Below, piece after piece: positions 11,025-20,687 of a DNA stretch of 64,000 bases. Position 1 is the stretch's first letter. Every line of letters begins with the position of its first letter. The position numbers and the translations under genes are program-made. This DNA is from Mycobacterium uberis (GTDB lineage Bacteria > Actinomycetota > Actinomycetes > Mycobacteriales > Mycobacteriaceae), in the NCBI RefSeq assembly GCF_003408705.1, contig NZ_QAYL01000003.1, positions 1 through 64,000 of the forward strand. The letters run 5' to 3'. Below the pieces are notes generated by a model. That model worked only from the letters and a program-made list of their open reading frames with translations, made no database searches and was not told where the DNA came from.

Positions 11025-11534
11025 ATGACTTCCTACGACGTCGGGTTACTGGTCCTGCGGATGGTGCTGGGATTGACACTCGCCGCGCATGGCTACAATA
11101 AGTTCTTCGGCGGTGGTCGGATACCGGGAACGGCACGGTGGTTCGAGAACATCGGCATGAAGCCCGGGACGTTTCACGCCACCGTGGCCGCGACTACCGA
11201 GATGTCCGCCGGATTGGGTCTGGTCGCTGGCCTACTGACACCGATCCCGGCGACGGGCTTCGTCGCGCTGATGCTGGTCGCCGCTTGGACGGTGCACCGA
11301 ACCAACGGCTTTTTCATCGTTAAAGAGGGCTGGGAATACAACCTGGTGTTGGCTACTAGCGCAGTCGCGGTTGCCATGTTGGGCGCCGGCCACCTCAGTT
11401 TGGATTGGCTGATCTTTGGTGAGAACTGGTTCGACGGTTGGAACGGATTACTGATCTCGATGTTACTGGGTTTCGCTGGGGCACTCGGCCAGTTGCTGAT
11501 CTTCTATCGGCCGTCGGCCAATCAGACTTCATAA
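11025..11534 (+). CDS. DoxX-family membrane protein
   Basis: A 169-aa integral membrane protein is read from ATG 11025 (MTSYDVGLLVLRMVLG); the frame is open further upstream to 10857 but that part is not membrane-like. It has four predicted membrane segments at about residues 5-22, 50-72, 78-95 and 105-130, plus a final hydrophobic stretch near 140-160. HGYNKFFGGG after helix 1 and the glycine-rich helix 2 are typical of DoxX/DoxD proteins, which are linked to quinone-dependent redox chemistry and oxidative stress complexes in mycobacteria. It is divergent from ppdK across about 190 bases. No strong ribosome-binding site is visible. I recall no DoxX gene at this place in M. tuberculosis. Confidence 0.85.
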   Translation: MTSYDVGLLVLRMVLGLTLAAHGYNKFFGGGRIPGTARWFENIGMKPGTFHATVAATTEMSAGLGLVAGLLTPIPATGFVALMLVAAWTVHRTNGFFIVKEGWEYNLVLATSAVAVAMLGAGHLSLDWLIFGENWFDGWNGLLISMLLGFAGALGQLLIFYRPSANQTS

Positions 11535-11785
11535 TTGGCAATACCTTGTGTTCCCCTCGGCCTGGGGTGATCATCGTAAGATGTGTTTGCTTTATAATAT
11601 TTTGCGATCCATTAATGTGCATATTATTAACGTAATATTTTGTTGAAAGTATATTCGCTATATGATGCCTTTAGTGAGTTAAGGAAGACTCGCTATTAAT
11701 TGAAGCCGGTCTTTATGGGTCCGTACTAGGTGCGCCGTAGGTGGCTGGCCTTGCGGTGGTTAATGTACTAGTGATCATCTGTGGG

Positions 11786-12028
11786 TTACTGGCGGGGTGG
11801 ACCACCACAGATTTCGTGCGCGAATATTCGACTGACTAGGTCGAGGGCGGTTTGACGAAGCAGGTCACTTACGCTTGCTTCTTGCTCCTCGGCAAACTGG
11901 CGTAATTCCTTGAGGAGTTGCGTCTCCAGGCGAACTGAAACCATCTGCTTGATCGACTGACTTGCAGTCTCATAGTTGCCTTCCTCTGCTTTAGCGGTAC
12001 CGGGTTGCACTGCGCTTCTCATCCTCAC
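11786..12028 (-). CDS. ribbon-helix-helix DNA-binding protein, start region frameshifted
   Basis: The 80-aa reading starts with GTG at 12028. Residues about 25-65 (SIKQMVSVRLETQLLKELRQ, then FAEEQEASVSDLLRQTALDL) match the beta-strand/two-helix fold of CopG/Arc-type antitoxins and repressors. The only good ribosome-binding site (GGAGGAGGGG near 12050-12060) instead serves an ATG at 12044 in another frame, which gives an 18-codon peptide MANKHREDEKRSATRYR ending in TAA at 11991-11993. The two frames overlap, so one base change has probably split an ancestral gene starting at 12044. Expression would need reinitiation at the internal GTG or ATG (12028/12022). No toxin gene is seen beside it. It may be a young pseudogene. 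Confidence 0.5.
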   Translation of the reverse strand: MRMRSAVQPGTAKAEEGNYETASQSIKQMVSVRLETQLLKELRQFAEEQEASVSDLLRQTALDLVSRIFAHEICGGPPRQ

Positions 12029-12044
12029 GGTGTTTGTTAGCCAT

Positions 12045-12569
12045 CACGACCCCTCCTCCAAGTTTTATGGGTGATCTTTTCCCACTGTAGGACCTCGGCA
12101 GTTTTGGCAATTTATCCCTGTCACAGGCCGTAGCCAATCGCCGTGTTTCCAGGAATCTATCGAAGGGGGGCATAGCGTGTCCTACGTGGCGGTTAGTGCC
12201 TGCAATGACGAAACTCTGTCCAGACGGGACTCAGCTTGATCGCTACTAGATGTTTTTGCAATACTGCGCTGACTACCACTGCATCCACGTTGTGGAGCAG
12301 GAAGTCAACATAATTGCCTTCCTCATCCTCGTTCACAACGAGCAATTAACCATCATGATACACATAGTGCTGCTACTTTTGCATTCAGCGAGGTGCGAAT
12401 CGCACTACTCGACACATAGCCAACCCACAAACAAATCTAAACGGGACGCAGCGGCAGGCGAATCTGGGCGCGGCGTGGTCACAGTGGCCGACATGGTGAC
12501 CTGACAGCCCTGGGCCGACGATGTGTCGGTCCAGGTGCTATCCGAGCCAGCCGACGAATCCGAGGTGAC
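12045..12569. other. gene-free stretch upstream of the ribbon-helix-helix gene
   Basis: About 525 bases between the ribbon-helix-helix gene and the metE stop. Short open stretches here (for example 12250-12504 on the plus strand) have no recognisable motif, odd composition and no ribosome-binding site. I see no RNA gene or clear terminator. Confidence 0.5.
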
Positions 12570-14852
12570 TTAAGTCCCTGCCCGCACCTCGTGCGCTGCT
12601 GCGACCATGTTCTGCAGTGACGCGCTAACTTCGTCGACCGAACGGGTCTTCAGCCCGCAGTCCGGGTTAACCCAAAGCCTTTGTACCGGTATGGATTTTA
12701 AAGCTGAACGCAGCGACTTGGCCATCTCATCGATGCGCGGTACCCGCGGTGAGTGAATGTCGTAAACGCCCGGGCCTACGCTGTTGGCGAAGCCGACCGC
12801 GTTAAGGTCGTCCAATACTTCCATATGTGAGCGTGCCGCCTCGATGGATGTGACGTCGGCGTCCAGGTCGGCGATAGCTCCAATCACCTCGCCGAACTCT
12901 GAGTAGCACAGATGAGTGTGAATCTGCGTCGAGTCGGCTACCCCCGAGGTCGCTAGTCGAAAAGCCCTTACAGCCCAACGCAAATACTCTTCTTGATCGG
13001 CGCGACGCAGTGGTAGCAGCTCGCGTAGCGCGGGCTCGTCAACCTGGATGATCGCGATACCGGCGGACTGTAGATCCACAGTCTCATCGCGAATCGCCAG
13101 TGCCACTTGGTTCGCGGTGTCGGCCAACGGTTGGTCGTCACGAACGAATGACCAGGCCAAGATCGTGACTGGTCCGGTCAACATGCCCTTCACCGGCTTG
13201 TCGGTTAGGGACTGTGCATAGGTGATCCACTCAATTGTCATCGGGTGAGGCCGGGACACGTCACCGTAGAGGATCGGCGGGCGTACGCAACGGCTGCCGT
13301 AGGACTGCACCCAACCGTTCTGCGTGGCGAAGAAGCCTTCCAATTGCTCAGCAAAATACTGCACCATATCATTACGTTCCGGTTCGCCATGGACTAGTAC
13401 ATCTAGTCCGAGTTGCTCTTGCAATTTGATAACGTCGGCGATTTCCTTTTTCATTCTGCTGATGTACTCGGCCTCGTCGATCTCAGCGGCCCGCAATGCT
13501 GCGCGTGCTTTGCGGATCGTTGAGTTCTGCGGGTAGGAGCCGATCGTTGTGGTTGGCAACACCGGCAGGTGTAGGCGTGCGTCCTGGCTGGCGCGACGCT
13601 TTGCCACGTCGCCGCGGTGCGCACCGGACGCGATGATCGAGTCTATACGCGCGCGGACCTGCTCGTTGTGTAGTCGCGGATCGTTGCGCCGCGAGGCAAC
13701 AGTGGCATTGGACGCGGCGATCTCATTGGCGACCGTGTCGCGCCCGTTGCGAAGTGCGCGTGCCAGCACGACGACTTCGGCCACCTTTTCCGCGCCAAAT
13801 GCCAGCCAACTGCGCAAGTTGTCGTCCAGGTCGGTTTCTTGCTCCAGCGAATACGGCACGTGCAGTGTGGAGCACGATGTCGAAACAGCAACGGTGGCTG
13901 CCAAACCCCGCAGCGTCTCCAACTTGCTCAACGCCGACTCCAAGTCGGTGCGCCAGATGTTGCGTCCGTCGACGATGCCGGCCACCAGAGTCTTGTCGGC
14001 CAGTTCGGGTACCGCCGCGATCGCCGTGTCGGCACCATAGACGAGATCAACACCGATCGCCTCAATGGGAGTGCGGGCCAGTCCCGCCAAGGAAGCGGCA
14101 GGGTCGCCAAAATAGGTTGCCACATAAATAGCGGGTCGGTTGCTCACTGAGCCGAGCGTAGTATACACTGCCTCTGCTAAGGCTGGCGCATCGGGGGACA
14201 GATCAGTAACCAGCGCTGGTTCGTCGAACTGCACCCATCGCGCGCCATTCTTGGCGAGCAGCGACAGCAGCTCAGAATAGACCTTCACCAACTCCTCAAG
14301 TCGTTGTATCGGTGCACCCCCGCTATTGATGCCTTTGCTCAGTAACAGGAAGGTTATTGGCCCGATAACAACCGGGCGGGCCGGAATCCCTTGCTCAAGT
14401 GCTTCCTTCAGCTCACTGAGCACCTTGTCTGGGTTCAGTGAGAATGTGGTCGCGGGCTCGATCTCGGGAACCAGGTAGTGGTAGTTGGTGTCGAACCACT
14501 TTGTCATCTCTAATGGCTCGATGTCGTCGTTACCGCGCGCTAGGGCGAAGTACTGGTCTAGGTTGTCAGGCACTCGTGAGACCCAAGCCGGCAGTGCGCC
14601 GAGCATGAATGCCGTATCGAGCATCTGGTCGTAGTAGGAAAAGGTGTTCACCGGTACCGAGTCCAGGCCGGCGGCGACCAAAAACGACCACATGTCGCGG
14701 CGCAAGGTCGCAGCAACGGATTCCAGTTCTGATCGGCTGGTACGTTGGGTCCAATAGCCTTCGGTTGCCCGTTTAAGTTCGCGGCGCGGGCCTATACGTG
14801 GGGAGCCGGTAACGGTTGCGGTGAATGGTGGAGCGGTCACAGGTTTGTCCAT
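12570..14852 (-). CDS. metE: cobalamin-independent methionine synthase MetE (Rv1133c homologue)
   Basis: MetE transfers the methyl group of 5-methyltetrahydropteroyltri-glutamate to homocysteine without vitamin B12. The 760-aa protein is full length. The N-terminal barrel contains GFPRIG-like [12 protein letters not shown] and the [11 protein letters not shown] motif. The C-terminal barrel carries [11 protein letters not shown], the substrate-binding [14 protein letters not shown], a zinc-site His and Cys in THLCYSEF, and [11 protein letters not shown] with the last zinc-binding Cys. The start at 14852 ([10 protein letters not shown]) has only a modest site, AAGGATG, upstream. A cobalamin riboswitch lies about 150 bases upstream, so expression should fall when B12 is plentiful. 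It is the last intact gene before the 88-bp repeat. Confidence 0.97.
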   Translation of the reverse strand: MDKPVTAPPFTATVTGSPRIGPRRELKRATEGYWTQRTSRSELESVAATLRRDMWSFLVAAGLDSVPVNTFSYYDQMLDTAFMLGALPAWVSRVPDNLDQYFALARGNDDIEPLEMTKWFDTNYHYLVPEIEPATTFSLNPDKVLSELKEALEQGIPARPVVIGPITFLLLSKGINSGGAPIQRLEELVKVYSELLSLLAKNGARWVQFDEPALVTDLSPDAPALAEAVYTTLGSVSNRPAIYVATYFGDPAASLAGLARTPIEAIGVDLVYGADTAIAAVPELADKTLVAGIVDGRNIWRTDLESALSKLETLRGLAATVAVSTSCSTLHVPYSLEQETDLDDNLRSWLAFGAEKVAEVVVLARALRNGRDTVANEIAASNATVASRRNDPRLHNEQVRARIDSIIASGAHRGDVAKRRASQDARLHLPVLPTTTIGSYPQNSTIRKARAALRAAEIDEAEYISRMKKEIADVIKLQEQLGLDVLVHGEPERNDMVQYFAEQLEGFFATQNGWVQSYGSRCVRPPILYGDVSRPHPMTIEWITYAQSLTDKPVKGMLTGPVTILAWSFVRDDQPLADTANQVALAIRDETVDLQSAGIAIIQVDEPALRELLPLRRADQEEYLRWAVRAFRLATSGVADSTQIHTHLCYSEFGEVIGAIADLDADVTSIEAARSHMEVLDDLNAVGFANSVGPGVYDIHSPRVPRIDEMAKSLRSALKSIPVQRLWVNPDCGLKTRSVDEVSASLQNMVAAAHEVRAGT

Positions 14853-15004
14853 TTGATCGACTTCATCCTTAAATCGACGGGGTGGTCACCACCAGCGGAC
14901 GCACAGCCGATCCGATTGCGGCAGCACCTCAGGTACTACAGCCGCAACAGCTACGGTCAAACGCCCATTCCACGAGGCGATGAGCCGTCGGACGCGGGCG
15001 CGCC

Positions 15005-15190
15005 CGACACAGCCGGCAGGTCTTCGGACTCGCAGGCGTGCACTGCTAGGTGTTCCTAATGGCCGTCGCGTCCTAAATCTCAGATTTTCTAAGACCAGTG
15101 CTTTCAGACGGTGGTTATTCCTGCATACCGCTGCGGGACAGTTCCGGATTCTCACCAGGTTCCCTTTCGCAATGCTTCGCTAGCATCACT
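15005..15190 (-). promoter_or_regulatory. cobalamin (B12) riboswitch upstream of metE
   Basis: The minus strand shows the conserved core of the cobalamin aptamer. AAAGGGAACCTGGTGAGAAT is followed by CCGGAACTGTCCCGCAGCGGT (about 15130-15165). The B12-box variant AAGCACTGG lies near 15090-15100, and GAGTCCGAAGACCTGCCGGC (about 15010-15033) closes the aptamer. It lies in the metE leader on the same strand. In M. tuberculosis the metE riboswitch turns the gene down when B12 is available; the same is expected here. The expression platform would lie between about 15000 and 14853. Confidence 0.93.
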
Positions 15191-15194
15191 CGAT

Positions 15195-15221
15195 GTTGGC
15201 GCCGCGTGGTGCGGCGCCAAC
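15195..15221. repeat. perfect 11-bp inverted repeat next to the metE riboswitch
   Basis: GTTGGCGCCGC (15195-15205) and GCGGCGCCAAC (15211-15221) pair perfectly around a 5-base loop. It is just 5' of the riboswitch on the metE strand, without a T-run on either side. It could be a U-less mycobacterial terminator protecting metE from upstream transcription, or an extra stem of the leader. Confidence 0.7.
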
Positions 15222-15452
15222 AGACCAGCTGCGTCATCCAGGTTACTCTGCGTGCTGCGGATGCGATGGATTAGCCCGCCAGGGCTTCTGCCCACCCTGG
15301 TCTGGTGTTGTGTGGTTTTGTTTTATGTGGGGTGTGGTGGTGTGGGTCGATGGGTTGTGTGAGTTGATCTACTGTGTGGATGTTCTGGTAGCCGTGAGTC
15401 CGTCGGTAAAGCGGGTGGTGTTGTGAGTTGTTTGTAGAAGGAGCTTGCCGCT

Positions 15453-15605
15453 ATGGCTGGTGTGTCGTGCTTGGCGGTGGGTTTGTGGTTGTTGCGGTAC
15501 GCGGCTGAGGAGATTGTGGGCCTGTTGGAATCTACATGTAAATGTAGATTGGGATACTGGCCGGGACTAGGTGTCTGGGATGTATCTGTGCGGGGGTTGG
15601 GGTAG
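15453..15605 (+). CDS. possible small ORF with good ribosome-binding site
   Basis: A 50-codon frame begins with ATG at 15453, nine bases after AAGGAG (15438-15443), reading MAGVSCLAVGLWLLRYAAEE and onward. I do not recognise it. It lies in a GT-rich stretch (about 15300-15440) between the metE leader and the second 88-bp repeat. The strong palindrome at 15529-15550 falls inside the frame, so it may equally be noncoding or a fragment of a lost gene or element. Confidence 0.25.
   Translation: MAGVSCLAVGLWLLRYAAEEIVGLLESTCKCRLGYWPGLGVWDVSVRGLG
15529..15550. repeat. perfect 9-bp palindrome, operator-like
   Basis: AATCTACAT (15529-15537) and ATGTAGATT (15542-15550) are perfect inverted arms around GTAA. 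The size and spacing suit a dimeric repressor operator or a short stem. The nearest known gene starts are far away (erg3 remnant downstream, metE upstream on the other strand), so its target is unknown. Confidence 0.6.
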
Positions 15606-15696
15606 CGACTCGCAGCACACTGTCTGGCGGGGGGTTGCGCTGGTCTTCATCAAAATGAGGTGAAGGCTAGCGCATGTACCGTAAGGGGCGACGGTC

Positions 15697-15784
15697 TTGC
15701 ATCACGACATCACCATGGTCACACTGGCTAGACTCTCCCCAGATAAGAACAGACCAAAACCTCGCTTCAACACCACCAACCAAC
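15697..15784. repeat. 88-bp direct repeat, copy 2
   Basis: Identical to bases 1-88 in the same orientation. It sits exactly where gene order changes from the metE (Rv1133c) neighbourhood to the Rv1814-Rv1868 neighbourhood. This makes it a likely site of past recombination. Sequence shared further left cannot be judged because copy 1 is cut by the window start. Confidence 0.95.
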
Positions 15785-15839
15785 CAACGGTTATGTCGAT
15801 TGTGTCCGCTGACATCCCGAGACCGAGCAGATCGATAGA

Positions 15840-16096
15840 CTCTCGTAGTCCTTATGAATTTATTTTTAACATGTCATTATACCATCGGGTGGATCAATTG
15901 GGTGTATCATGGGGCGAGTAAGATTTACTTCGACAAGAATTACGGTAGTATTTTCATTATCTGGGACCGGCTGTTCGGTAGTTTTCAGCCGGAGCTGTTC
16001 CCCCTGTACTACGGCCTAATTAAACAAGTCGACACATTCAACGTGTGGGCTTTGCAAACTCGCGAGTACGTGGCGATTGGCGACGTGTCTGCGTGA
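15840..16096 (+). pseudogene. erg3: sterol desaturase Erg3 (Rv1814-like), C-terminal remnant
   Basis: Only the last quarter of a fatty acid hydroxylase/sterol desaturase survives. The reading FDKNYGSIFIIWDRLFGSFQ is the highly conserved region after the last His box, followed by PLYYGLIKQVDTFN. The His box itself is reduced to VYHGAS. No upstream part of the gene remains before the 88-bp repeat, so the gene was cut at or near the rearrangement point. It is non-functional. Confidence 0.85.
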
Positions 16097-16303
16097 TCGG
16101 CTAGGTTACGTCCTCGGACCGTCCGATCGGGCGCTATGCAGGCTGATGACTTCATCTCGCTGGCTATATCCCGGTAGTGTTACCCCCGCAGTCAGAAGTG
16201 ACAACTGAACAGGGGACAATGTCAACGTGCTCGTTAGGGGAGGGTTACGCCGTAACCTCAACTTGCGGTCGGCAGTCGTGCCGGCCCCGATGGATCGGAG
16301 TCC

Positions 16304-16981
16304 ATGGTGCGTCGTCTGGCTGTGCGCGCATTCGCTGTGTCGGTTGCCGTCATGGCATTCGGACCCAGTCTGTCGCCGGCAGCGGCCAGTGCGGACTCCG
16401 CCTTGGTTTTCCCAGGCATGGAAATCCACCAGGCCAACCGCATCTGTACCTTGGGTTATGTCGATCCAGATCTAAAAATCGCGTTTACTGCCGGTCACTG
16501 CCGCGGTGGGGAAGCTGTCACCGACCGGGAGGCCAATTTTATCGGTCGTCTTGCGACATACCGGGACAGCACGCCAAGCGGCATGGCAGTGGCCACCGAT
16601 CAGTTAATTGCCGACTACGAGGCGATTGTGCTCGATGACCATGTGATAGTGAGCAATATTCTGCCCGGCGGGCGTCGACTGGAATCAAACCCAACGGTGG
16701 TAGTGCAGCCTGGACAAGCGATCTGCCATTTCGGTGTTATCACCGGTGAAACTTGCGGGACCGTGGTGAGCGTCAACAACGGATGGTTTACCATGTCCCA
16801 CAGTATTCAGAGCCAGAAAGGTGACTCGGGTGGACCCGTATACCTGGCTCCCACTGGAGGCAAGGGGCAAATCGTCGGGATTTTCAACAGTGTCTGGGGG
16901 GGGTTGCCCGCGGCAGTGTCATGGCGGTCTACCTCCGAACAGGTCCGTCAGGATCTCGGAGTGATCCCCAACCGCCGTTAG
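16304..16981 (+). CDS. secreted trypsin-like serine protease-like protein (Rv1815 homologue)
   Basis: This is a 225-aa protein, like Rv1815. Residues 1-30 form a signal peptide ([10 protein letters not shown], a hydrophobic core, then AAASA), so it is exported. The chymotrypsin-fold landmarks are present: FTAGHCRGG with the catalytic His, DYEAIVL near residue 105 as the likely Asp, and [10 protein letters not shown] with the nucleophile Ser, followed by [10 protein letters not shown]. Cys pairs (CTLGY/GHC and CHFG/ETCG) could form disulfides. The triad is complete, so activity is plausible, but no substrate is known to me. It lies alone between the erg3 remnant and a TetR regulator. Confidence 0.9.
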   Translation: MVRRLAVRAFAVSVAVMAFGPSLSPAAASADSALVFPGMEIHQANRICTLGYVDPDLKIAFTAGHCRGGEAVTDREANFIGRLATYRDSTPSGMAVATDQLIADYEAIVLDDHVIVSNILPGGRRLESNPTVVVQPGQAICHFGVITGETCGTVVSVNNGWFTMSHSIQSQKGDSGGPVYLAPTGGKGQIVGIFNSVWGGLPAAVSWRSTSEQVRQDLGVIPNRR

Positions 16982-17482
16982 TGCTGATCAGCGGGAAGGG
17001 TAGAGTGTGAACACCGGAACCAAAGACGCGGCAGCACGCAGTTGCTCGTCGGTTGATTCCGGTGCTAATCCTTGCGACATAGCTTTTGACCTGCCAGTAC
17101 CACCTGGTTATATGGCATTTCAATAGTTCAGGTTCGGTGGCCTCGGCCACTTCGCTGATCCCGGCGTGTTGTCGGCGTCAGCACGGCCCAATCTTGATGC
17201 TGTCCGCCGCTCTGACATTGTGTGTCCCCTGGGTGTTACCGTGCGGAGAAACGACATAGTCGACACCGTCAGCTGATCGTCACAGCACGCTGTTTGCCCG
17301 TCTTGCGATCACGCTACCCGCAGTATCCGGATCCCGGCGATACTGATATCCCCTGTTCGGCCAACCAACGGGCTACTGCGTTAGTGGCTCGCGCGGTGCA
17401 GTTCGCGCTCTAAAAATATTGTGTAGGCATTGCGTATCTCCTCCAGTGGACTAAATCAATAATGCAAGAGCGGTGATCTCGG
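16982..17482. other. gene-free stretch with a possible decayed minus-strand gene start
   Basis: About 500 bases. On the minus strand GGAGGAGAT (17436-17444) precedes an ATG at 17430, but the frame ends after six codons. Short open pieces continue towards 16930 in other frames. This looks like the start of a decayed gene that I cannot name. Confidence 0.35.
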
Positions 17483-18184
17483 TTGTGTCAGACTGGCTGG
17501 GTGGGCAAACGGCAGAACTCGCGGGAGCACATCGAAGCGCAAATTGTCGAACTGGGCCGTCGCCAGCTGGTTGATTATGGCGTAGCCGGATTATCGCTGC
17601 GTGCAATAGCTCGTGACTTGGGCATGGTTTCCTCGGCGGTTTACCGTTACGTGTCAAGCCGTGATGAGTTGCTGACCTTGTTGCTTGTTGATGCCTATTC
17701 CGAGCTGGTCGACACGGTGGAGCGAGCTCGCGACGTCGTAACCGATCAATGGACCGACGACGTGATTGCTATCGCGCGGGCGGTGCGACAATGGGCCGTC
17801 GCGCACCCCGCCCGTTGGGCTCTGCTCTATGGTAGCCCGGCATCAGGATATCACGCCCCCGCGGAGCACCCCGTTGGAGTCAGCACTCGGGTGGTGGGAG
17901 CTTTTTTCGACGCAATCTCCGCTGGGATTGCCACCGGAGATATCCGGTTAACCAATGACGTTGTCCCGCAACCGATGTCATCGGACTTCGAACGGATTCG
18001 CAAGGAATTTGGTTTTCCCGGTGATGATACCGTCGTCGTCAAATGCTTTTTGCTGTGGTCAGGGGTGGTAGGTGCGACCAGCCTGGAGGTCTTTGGGCAG
18101 TACGGCGCCGGCACTCTGACCGATCCGGAGGCAACGTTCGACATCCAAATACGGCTGTTGGTGGGTGTGCTGACGCGGTATTGA
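17483..18184 (+). CDS. TetR-family transcriptional regulator (Rv1816 homologue)
   Basis: A 233-aa reading starts with TTG at 17483 (MCQTGWVGKRQ, matching the annotated Rv1816 start); GTG at 17501 is an equally good alternative. Residues 15-70 form the TetR helix-turn-helix (REHIEAQIVELGRRQL, then GLSLRAIARDLGMVSSAVYRYVSSRDELL). The remainder is the all-helical ligand-binding and dimer domain, ending in a well-conserved EFGFPGDDTVVVKCFLLWSG segment. The gene is complete while its neighbour Rv1817 is destroyed. The ligand and the target genes are unknown. Confidence 0.93.
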   Translation: MCQTGWVGKRQNSREHIEAQIVELGRRQLVDYGVAGLSLRAIARDLGMVSSAVYRYVSSRDELLTLLLVDAYSELVDTVERARDVVTDQWTDDVIAIARAVRQWAVAHPARWALLYGSPASGYHAPAEHPVGVSTRVVGAFFDAISAGIATGDIRLTNDVVPQPMSSDFERIRKEFGFPGDDTVVVKCFLLWSGVVGATSLEVFGQYGAGTLTDPEATFDIQIRLLVGVLTRY

Positions 18185-18744
18185 CGGGCAGACCGAAATT
18201 AGAACATGTTCATTTGACGGTCTCCGACTCTGCACGGCACAGCCTACTGCGGCAAAGTTTTTCTCGAGTCTGCCGATCCCTTCTGCTGACCGGTAGGCTG
18301 GGCTATCCCGCGAGACGATGCGCCTTCCTGTTCAGTCGTTGATGTTGATACAGATCGCGTAGGTTACCTCGGACCTGAACGCCACGGAAACGGCTCTCAC
18401 CGGTCTGTTAGGCGTTCGCAAGTATGTGTACATTTCCAATGTACATTATTGCTCAGGATTCCTGCAGCTACGGTGGCAGACTCACAGATTTGGTGGCGAA
18501 CATCTCGCTGAGTGATCTCGGGGACGTGCAGTTGGATCTGATCACGTCGGTTTGCGGTGAGAACGTTTACAGTTAATTTTTACTTAATCGTGGATCCGTT
18601 TTGCATCACATCTGCATCGAAGCCGAAAGCTCCGAACGATTTGACGCAGCACAGAAATGGTACAGTGAGGCGTGATGCCTGGTGAAATTCAGTTCGCCTA
18701 TGTGTTAAAGTCTTAGGTGGGAGTGTCGTTTATCGATTATCGCC
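18185..18744. other. gene-free stretch between the TetR gene and the Rv1817 remnant
   Basis: About 560 bases, AT-rich in places (18425-18450 and 18560-18620). No frame with recognisable protein similarity and no RNA signature was found. Confidence 0.5.
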
Positions 18745-20220
18745 TATGTCCCATCCACGATCAGAGTTTTCTACGATTACATTAAGCAAAGTAGTGGCGA
18801 GCTCCGGATTGCCAGCTATCATCATGGTGTCCTGGTCAGATGACGTTGATGTGATGGTTATCGGCTTCGGTATTGGCGGGGGATATGAGGCTGTCAGCGC
18901 CGCGGCTTCCGGCGTGCGGGTGCTGATGCTCGAGCCATCCGCCGCGGCGGATGATATCGCTTTTTGTCGCCGGGCGTTTCTCCCTGGGTGGAGGAATCGT
19001 GGTCCAGCAGGCGACCGGTCACCCTGATTCGCCCGAGGAGATGTATTAAGTACTTTGTCGCGGTGTCAGGCAATCTGACCATGTCAAGATTCGTGTCTAC
19101 TGTGGTGGCGGTGTTTAGCACTTTAATTGGCTAGGAAACTTGAGTTTCCAGTTCGAGCGCGGCTACTTCCTGGGGAAGGTGATGATTCAGCCTATAGTAC
19201 CGGGGGCTTGATTTAAACCGGCAATGATAAGGGCTGGCTGTTTTGCGAGATAACAGTGCCGGCGTTGCGGGAGCACAAGATGCTCATATCTGATCACATC
19301 TCTGCGACGTCAGCAAGGTGATCGACCTATTGTTTAAACGGGCCGCACACCTAAGTGTACAAGTGCGTTACGAAACAGTGCCACCGAGCTCATCATCGAT
19401 AGTGCGAGCCCAGAGGCCGGCCGTGATGTGGAAGCGGTTCTCGGAATCCGGTGCGGTAAAGGCGAAGGTCGTTGTCGTCGTCGCTGAGAGATTGGTGATG
19501 AACCCGGAGATGGGAGCCAAATACGCCCCAGAATTGGCCGAGAAGCCATTTGTGCTCGGCAGCATCTAACGACGACGGCCTGAGCATCCAGTTAGGCATA
19601 TCGGTCGGGAGGCGCTACTCGGCACATGGATCGGATGTTTATTACGGCTCCGCCCTATCCGCCGTCGCTCCTGCCTCATAGAGATCATCGTCAGCAAGCT
19701 CAGCCAGCGGTTCGTCGCCGAAGACTCCATAATTATGCTAAAACTGTCGTACTTATCATGGAGCGGCTAGAAGGCGCCGCGTTTTTGATCGTCGACAAGG
19801 CGTGCTTGGAGTGAGTTAAGATGCTGTTGGCCGTACCGATCGACGGCTGAGAGAGCATCGCGGGCATGGAGGCCGCGCTCGCCATCCAGTAGGATAACTT
19901 GGCCGCGGTACTGAATCGCTATAATGCTTATACCGCACTTGGTGAGGATTTCGATTTCCGAAAGTAGCCGGAATTCTTTGCGCCACAAGATAAAGGGCCG
20001 TGGAGTATGCTCGGCCTGTTGTTGGGCAAGACGTTCTATGCTGGATTCACCACTGGTGGGCTAGTCACATCGGTGCACGGTCAGGTGCTGCGTGCAGACA
20101 ATGCAGTGGTCGACCGGCTTATACGCTGTCGAGTCGGGGCGTGTGCCGCCAACATTGTTCGCTCAGGATGGCAAGGGTTATGCTAGCGGTGTGAGGGATC
20201 GCTCTCCAACCGCCGTGTTG
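18745..20220 (+). pseudogene. FAD flavoprotein of the fumarate reductase/KsdD type (Rv1817-like), decayed
   Basis: Near 18840 the frame reads DVDVMVIGFGIGGGYEAVSA, the dinucleotide-binding fold for FAD. It shifts frame after about residue 70, and the continuation near 18985-19055 (LGGGIVVQQATG, then HPDSPEEMY) is in another frame. The C-terminal part near 20030-20160 contains TTGGLVTSVHGQVLRADNAV, the conserved second FAD-contact region of this family. At least several frameshifts and stops lie between. It follows the TetR gene as in M. tuberculosis. Confidence 0.82.
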
Positions 20221-20687
20221 GAGCTTACGTGGCAGTGGTAGTGTAGGCTTGATGGGATTGCAGCTGCGGCAATCCCGGCTATAACATGCAAACGCAGTGG
20301 GAGGCGAACTCGGCGTCGCCGCGGTTTACTGAGGACAATCTTTTGCGGTTACTGAGGTGCTTTACCTGCGTACCGTGAAGACGGCTTTGAAGACGATCGT
20401 GGATGGGATCGTTAATCGCAAGGTTTTTGAAACGTGTAATCAATGACTGATTCTGAGAGAGTCCTCTTCCTCCAAACTATCGGAAAGGGAAATGCCCCTG
20501 GATGAGCGTGGGACGGAAGATACGGCTCTTTACCCTTGAGGGCATTTTCCCTAAGTCGGATGTTCCTAGACCGTCTGACGTGGCTTGATCGTCCCACGTC
20601 CACCAGTTGTCGGCGGTTTCTCTGGAAGGTTAGTCGAAATCCGGTCAGTAAGTGCGCTACCTGGGACTACTGAAAGCATTGTGCCAG
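20221..20687. other. gene-free stretch with a long imperfect hairpin
   Basis: About 470 bases. GGGAAATGCCC (20487-20497) and GGGCATTTTCCC (20540-20551) are inverted repeats with one extra base, 42 bases apart, about 140 bases beyond the stop of the ABC transporter gene. This could be a read-through terminator, a structured RNA or a short MITE-like element. The PE_PGRS gene expected here (Rv1818c) is not detectable. Confidence 0.45.

Noticed and set aside
13549..14150. Several plus-strand frames of 100-163 codons
   Set aside because: All lie antisense to metE and show only low-complexity Arg/Ser/Pro composition.
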